Positions 60,655 to 64,000 of a DNA stretch of 64,000 nucleotides are shown here, one piece after another. Where the stretch lies: assembly GCF_000733755.1 (NCBI RefSeq), contig NZ_JPOF01000008.1, forward strand, positions 62,001 to 126,000, read 5' to 3'. The notes below the pieces were generated by a model that saw only the letters and a list, made by a program, of their open reading frames with translations, did no database searches and had not been told where the DNA came from. The translations under genes were made by a program, and so were the position numbers. Numbering within the stretch: position 1 is the stretch's first letter; every line of letters begins with the position of its first letter. Source of the DNA: Lachnoclostridium phytofermentans. GTDB lineage: Bacteria > Bacillota > Clostridia > Lachnospirales > Lachnospiraceae.

Positions 60655-61648
60655 AAGAAAGGAATTACATAAAAACTATATGATGAAAGAATTTTACAAT
60701 AATTTTACCTATCCTTTTTCTGATGCAATAGAGAACAGTGAGGTGAATGGAGAAACAATTTTCTTATTTTTAGATGCTGAGATGAATAATGATGGATTTG
60801 CCGGAAAAAAGATTCTCGATGTTGGCTGCGGTACTGGTAATCGAAGTATTGACATTGCCAGAAAATTTCCCTTGGCTAATATAGTCGGTATTGACTTCTC
60901 TGAAAAAAGCATAGAGTTAGCGAATATCCAAAAAGGAAGCATGAGTAATATTGAATTTATATGTAGTGATTTTTTGACCTACCCAGTGGAAGAGCAATAT
61001 GATTTTGTAATATCTATGGGAGTGGTTCATCATCTTCCAGATCCTTTATATGGTGTGCAAAAAATGCGTTCCTTTTTAAAAGATGACGGTGTATGTATTC
61101 TATGGCTTTATCATACATACGGTGAATATGACAGGCTACTAAAGCGTCAATTATTATCTACACTCCTTGGCGAAAAGTTTCAAGATAAGCTAGCATCTGT
61201 CGCACTGTTAAAAGAAATGGATTTCCATATTAGTAGTAATCGATATGGCAACGGATATGGCAACTATGAGCTAAGTGATGAGGATGCTTTAACAAGAGAT
61301 GCAGATGCATTTTTAAATCCATTAGTAACTTCTTTCGATTTTGTAGCCGCCTTTCGGCTCATGCAAGAAGCAAGGATGGATTGGTGTTCCATATTTCAAA
61401 TATGTTATGAAGAGAAAGGTAGTTTTATCAATTTAGATACGGACAACATACTACCTTGGGAAATTGATATGGACATGTTGCTTAAGTCTCCTCGCGCATT
61501 TTCGTATTATAAAGATTTGGATAATAGAAGTAAATTACATGCAATAGAGGCTTTGGTAAAACCAACAGGCTTTACAGTTGCAGCGGGAAAGAACAGGAAT
61601 GGGGAATTGCCATTACTATTTGAGCAAAACAAAATTGACTTTATATAA
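60638..61648 (+). CDS. class I SAM-dependent methyltransferase
   Basis: 336 residues if started at 60638, overlapping the previous gene by 17 bases; a start at 60680 (MMKEFYNNF) is also possible since the gaaagga site lies between them. The Rossmann methyltransferase core has motif I ILDVGCGTGNRSIDIA, the acidic ribose-binding IGIDFSEKS, motif II region CSDFLTYP, and ISMGVVHHLPDP after strand 4, as in Methyltransf_25/11 families. A C-terminal extension of about 150 residues is atypical for small-molecule methylases and may bind a carrier protein. Likely N-, O- or C-methylation of the peptide or its precursor. Confidence 0.85.
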   Translation: MTCCHERKELHKNYMMKEFYNNFTYPFSDAIENSEVNGETIFLFLDAEMNNDGFAGKKILDVGCGTGNRSIDIARKFPLANIVGIDFSEKSIELANIQKGSMSNIEFICSDFLTYPVEEQYDFVISMGVVHHLPDPLYGVQKMRSFLKDDGVCILWLYHTYGEYDRLLKRQLLSTLLGEKFQDKLASVALLKEMDFHISSNRYGNGYGNYELSDEDALTRDADAFLNPLVTSFDFVAAFRLMQEARMDWCSIFQICYEEKGSFINLDTDNILPWEIDMDMLLKSPRAFSYYKDLDNRSKLHAIEALVKPTGFTVAAGKNRNGELPLLFEQNKIDFI

Positions 61649-61697
61649 CTTATAAGAAGGATAATATTAGTTTGAATAATCAAAGATTTTACAATCG

Positions 61698-61724
61698 GCG
61701 AATTTGTGGTTTCACAAAAATTCG
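61698..61724 (+). other. hairpin ahead of the carbamoyltransferase gene
   Basis: gcgaatttgtg pairs with cacaaaaattcgc (one bulge), loop gttt, in the 103-base gap; no T run follows. It may tune expression within the operon. Confidence 0.5.
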
Positions 61725-61751
61725 CAAGTTTACGGCAAAATGGAGGTAATT

Positions 61752-63758
61752 ATGAGGGTTTTGGGTATATCACCGTCACTAGCACTATCGCATGAAAATA
61801 TGTTTGACGATTTGGGTATCTCTGGGTCAGGTCATGACTCTGCAGCGGTATTAATTCATGATGGATTCGTTGAGGCTGCTATTGAACAGGAAAGACTTGA
61901 TAGAATAAAACATTCAAATAAGGCTCCAATTGAGGCGATTCGCTTCTGTCTTCAAAAAGCTAATATAGGTTTAAAGGATATCGATTACATAGCAGTTAGT
62001 TATAAAGAAGATACCATCAATTCAATTTTAAAAGATAAGTTTTTAAAACAAAATAGACAAAAAGAATATAAAGATGTCAGATATTATATTCAGAGATTTA
62101 TCTTTGAAGCATGTGGAGAGTTTTTTGACCAAAATAAGATTATATTTGTTCCTCATAATGAAGCACATGCAGAAAGTGCATATTTACAATCCGGTTTTGA
62201 AGATTGTCTTGTATTTATAACGGATGGAATGGGCGATGATAGTGCAGGTATGATTCAAAGCAGAAGAAACGGTAATACAGAATTATTGTATACGATTTCG
62301 GTGGCACAAAGCCTTGGTTTGTTTTATATAAATGCAATAAATTATTTAGGATATCGTCCCAATGATGAATATAAAGTAATGGGCTTAGCTCCTTATGGAG
62401 ATTATCATAAATATAAAAGATATTATAATAAAATTGTTAATCTTCTTCCAGAAGGTAAATACGAAATAAAGAATTACTATTCCTTATTGTTTGATATTGA
62501 AAAGCCGAGACGTAAGGGGGAACCATTTTTACAAATACACAAAGATATTGCAGCAGCAATACAAAAAACCTTAGAGGAAACAATATTATATGTTTTAGCC
62601 TATTACCAGTCAAAAACAGGACATACCAATCTTTGCCTTGCAGGAGGAGTTGCACATAATTGTTCTGCTAATGGAAAGATTATAGAGAATGGATTGTTTA
62701 CTGATGTGTTTATTCAACCCGCAGCACATGATGCTGGTGCAGTATTAGGAGCGGCTCTAGCCGTATACAATCAATCATGTGGTGAAAACCCGAAACCTGC
62801 TAAATTGGAGCATGTATATTGGGGAACAGATATTGGTTGTTCCGATGATATTAAAAAGACATTAGATATGTGGGAATCTTTAATATCTTATAAAAAGGTA
62901 AATTGCATTGAAGAAGAGACTGCGAAGCTTCTTGCTTCAGGAAAAATTATTGGCTGGGTTCAAGGTAATTCTGAATTTGGACCGAGAGCTTTAGGAAATC
63001 GAAGTATAATTGCGGATCCAAGACCAGAGGAAAACAAAAAGATTATAAATCAAATGGTTAAAAAGAGAGAATCCTACCGTCCGTTTGCTCCTTCTGTATT
63101 AGAAGAGCATATGAGGGAGTATTTTGAAATTCCCTCATGTCATGTACCTTATGACTATATGAATGCAGTGTTAAAGGTAAAAGAAGATAAACGAGCTTTA
63201 CTGGGAGCAATAACTCATATAGATGGAACAGCAAGAATTCAATCAGTTTCTCAAAAGACAAATCCGAGATACTGGGAACTGATTTGCCAGTTCGCAGAAC
63301 TCACAGGAGTACATGTAATACTCAACACATCGTTCAATAATAACTGTGAACCAATTGTGGATTCTGTAGAAGATGCAATTGTATGCTACCTAACAACAAA
63401 ACTGCATCATCTCGTCATTGGCGATTATTTAATTGAGAAGAAGAATGTTGAAATGAATGCTTATTTGGATATGACAGTAAGTTTACCTACATATGTACGA
63501 GTTCAACAATCGAAGTCAGTAAAAACAAGTGATTTTGAAACAGAATACAGTATTTCTGTTAATTATGATTCTTCCATCAATCTTCCTGTAAGTAAATTAT
63601 GCTTTGAGTTTCTAATGAGTTTGGATGAGAGTTCAACAATGAAACAGATTATGAACAGGTTAGAATGTAAGAAGGAAGAAGTGCAGTTGATTGAGGAATT
63701 GATTGAATTATGGGAAAATCGATTGATTATCATTACACCTCAACGGGATTCAGTATAA
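61752..63758 (+). CDS. NodU/TobZ-family carbamoyltransferase with an added C-terminal domain
   Basis: 668 residues from ATG 61752 (ggaggt 9 bases before; an upstream frame extension has no ribosome site). The N-terminal Kae1-like ASKHA domain has GISGSGHDSAAVLIHDG, HNEAHAESAY (metal-binding His), FITDGMGDDSAG, LAGGVAHNCSANGKI and QPAAHDAGAVLGAAL; the C-terminal carbamoyl-transfer domain has GWVQGNSEFGPRALGNRSI and KKRESYRPFAPSVL. Such enzymes make carbamoyl-adenylate from carbamoyl phosphate and transfer it to a hydroxyl (or amine). Residues about 590-668 exceed the usual end and look like a winged-helix, PqqD-like segment (VSKLCFEFLMSLDES...IEELIELWENRLI), which may be a peptide- or carrier-recognition module. 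Third tailoring gene in the operon. Confidence 0.92.
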   Translation: MRVLGISPSLALSHENMFDDLGISGSGHDSAAVLIHDGFVEAAIEQERLDRIKHSNKAPIEAIRFCLQKANIGLKDIDYIAVSYKEDTINSILKDKFLKQNRQKEYKDVRYYIQRFIFEACGEFFDQNKIIFVPHNEAHAESAYLQSGFEDCLVFITDGMGDDSAGMIQSRRNGNTELLYTISVAQSLGLFYINAINYLGYRPNDEYKVMGLAPYGDYHKYKRYYNKIVNLLPEGKYEIKNYYSLLFDIEKPRRKGEPFLQIHKDIAAAIQKTLEETILYVLAYYQSKTGHTNLCLAGGVAHNCSANGKIIENGLFTDVFIQPAAHDAGAVLGAALAVYNQSCGENPKPAKLEHVYWGTDIGCSDDIKKTLDMWESLISYKKVNCIEEETAKLLASGKIIGWVQGNSEFGPRALGNRSIIADPRPEENKKIINQMVKKRESYRPFAPSVLEEHMREYFEIPSCHVPYDYMNAVLKVKEDKRALLGAITHIDGTARIQSVSQKTNPRYWELICQFAELTGVHVILNTSFNNNCEPIVDSVEDAIVCYLTTKLHHLVIGDYLIEKKNVEMNAYLDMTVSLPTYVRVQQSKSVKTSDFETEYSISVNYDSSINLPVSKLCFEFLMSLDESSTMKQIMNRLECKKEEVQLIEELIELWENRLIIITPQRDSV

Positions 63759-63781
63759 TACTTAATAAGGAAGGGAATCAG

Positions 63782-64000
63782 ATGGAACAGGGATTGAATC
63801 AGGAAAACAATTTTATATCATTGAAGCCACGCGAATATCCCGTTTTGCCTCGTGAGATCACTTATGAGCCTATATTTATTTCAAAATTACCGGGTATGAC
63901 GATTGCACAATATATTGAACAATGTATGGAACGTTATGCAAATCGTATCGCAATTAAAATGGGATCCCATCAATTTACTTATCAAACTGTTTACAATGAA
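63782..64000 (+). CDS. third NRPS gene, start only (cut by window end)
   Basis: ATG at 63782 with aaggaaggg 9 bases before, 23 bases after the carbamoyltransferase stop. The 73 visible residues begin MEQGLNQENNFISLK and end QFTYQTVYNE, with MTIAQYIEQCMERYANRIAIKMG preceding: this is the beginning of an adenylation domain up to core motif A1 (L/FTYxxL). Here the A domain starts almost directly, without the half-condensation lobe of the other two synthetases. It could also be a stand-alone acyl-CoA-ligase-type enzyme; context favours NRPS. Confidence 0.7.
   Translation, partial: MEQGLNQENNFISLKPREYPVLPREITYEPIFISKLPGMTIAQYIEQCMERYANRIAIKMGSHQFTYQTVYNE

Overview
The window is low-GC Firmicute DNA and looks like a plant-polymer-degrading member of the Lachnospiraceae, of the Clostridium (Lachnoclostridium) phytofermentans type. 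I infer this from the YesM/YesN-type regulators beside glycoside hydrolases, DapL-type lysine biosynthesis, the non-discriminating AspRS plus GatCAB route to Asn-tRNA, the era-yqzL-recO-glyS-ppdK order and the AT-rich clostridial codon use. The species is an inference; no rRNA or tRNA gene, CRISPR array or intact integrase was seen.

Layout. (1) 1-9.9 kb, a carbohydrate locus: the end of a sugar-binding lipoprotein, a histidine kinase / AraC-type response regulator pair, a LamG plus FG-GAP propeller protein, a GH3 beta-glycosidase and a GH4 enzyme with the CHEV motif of alpha-galacturonidases. This points to intracellular breakdown of pectin-derived oligosaccharides. (2) 9.9-19.7 kb: two esterase-fold genes (one without its catalytic residues), a PHP phosphoesterase, glnA with an ANTAR regulator and a leader terminator, dapF-dapL, and a P-type cation ATPase behind a yybP-ykoY (Mn2+) riboswitch. 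(3) 20-41 kb, housekeeping: LD-carboxypeptidase, an LtaS-like enzyme, a T-box-controlled aspS-gatC-gatA-gatB set, a PilZ protein, a DHH phosphoesterase, purH behind a ZTP riboswitch, a cold-shock protein, an M16C protease, era-yqzL-recO and glyS. (4) 41-45.5 kb: an SGNH esterase, an 840-bp gene-poor stretch and ppdK.

(5) 45.6-51.1 kb is the wreck of a Tn1549/CTn-type conjugative element. It holds fragments of a ParM-like protein, a VirB4-type ATPase, a transfer-associated membrane protein and the giant ArdC/methylase/helicase protein. All are broken by stops or frameshifts, and a decayed tnpV lies inside the last one.

(6) 51.2-64 kb (running off the right edge) is a nonribosomal peptide synthetase cluster. 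The first synthetase is the most striking object in the window: its adenylation domain is split between core motifs A2 and A3 by about 580 residues carrying a radical-SAM domain (CxxxCxxC) followed by a B12-binding-like domain. That is the reverse of the usual B12-then-rSAM order. A second synthetase, a BtrH-like acyltransferase, a SAM methyltransferase, a NodU/TobZ-type carbamoyltransferase with an extra C-terminal domain, and a third synthetase (cut by the window) follow in one direction with overlapping or closely spaced genes. Together they predict a small, methylated and/or carbamoylated peptide whose first residue may be radically modified while attached to the enzyme.
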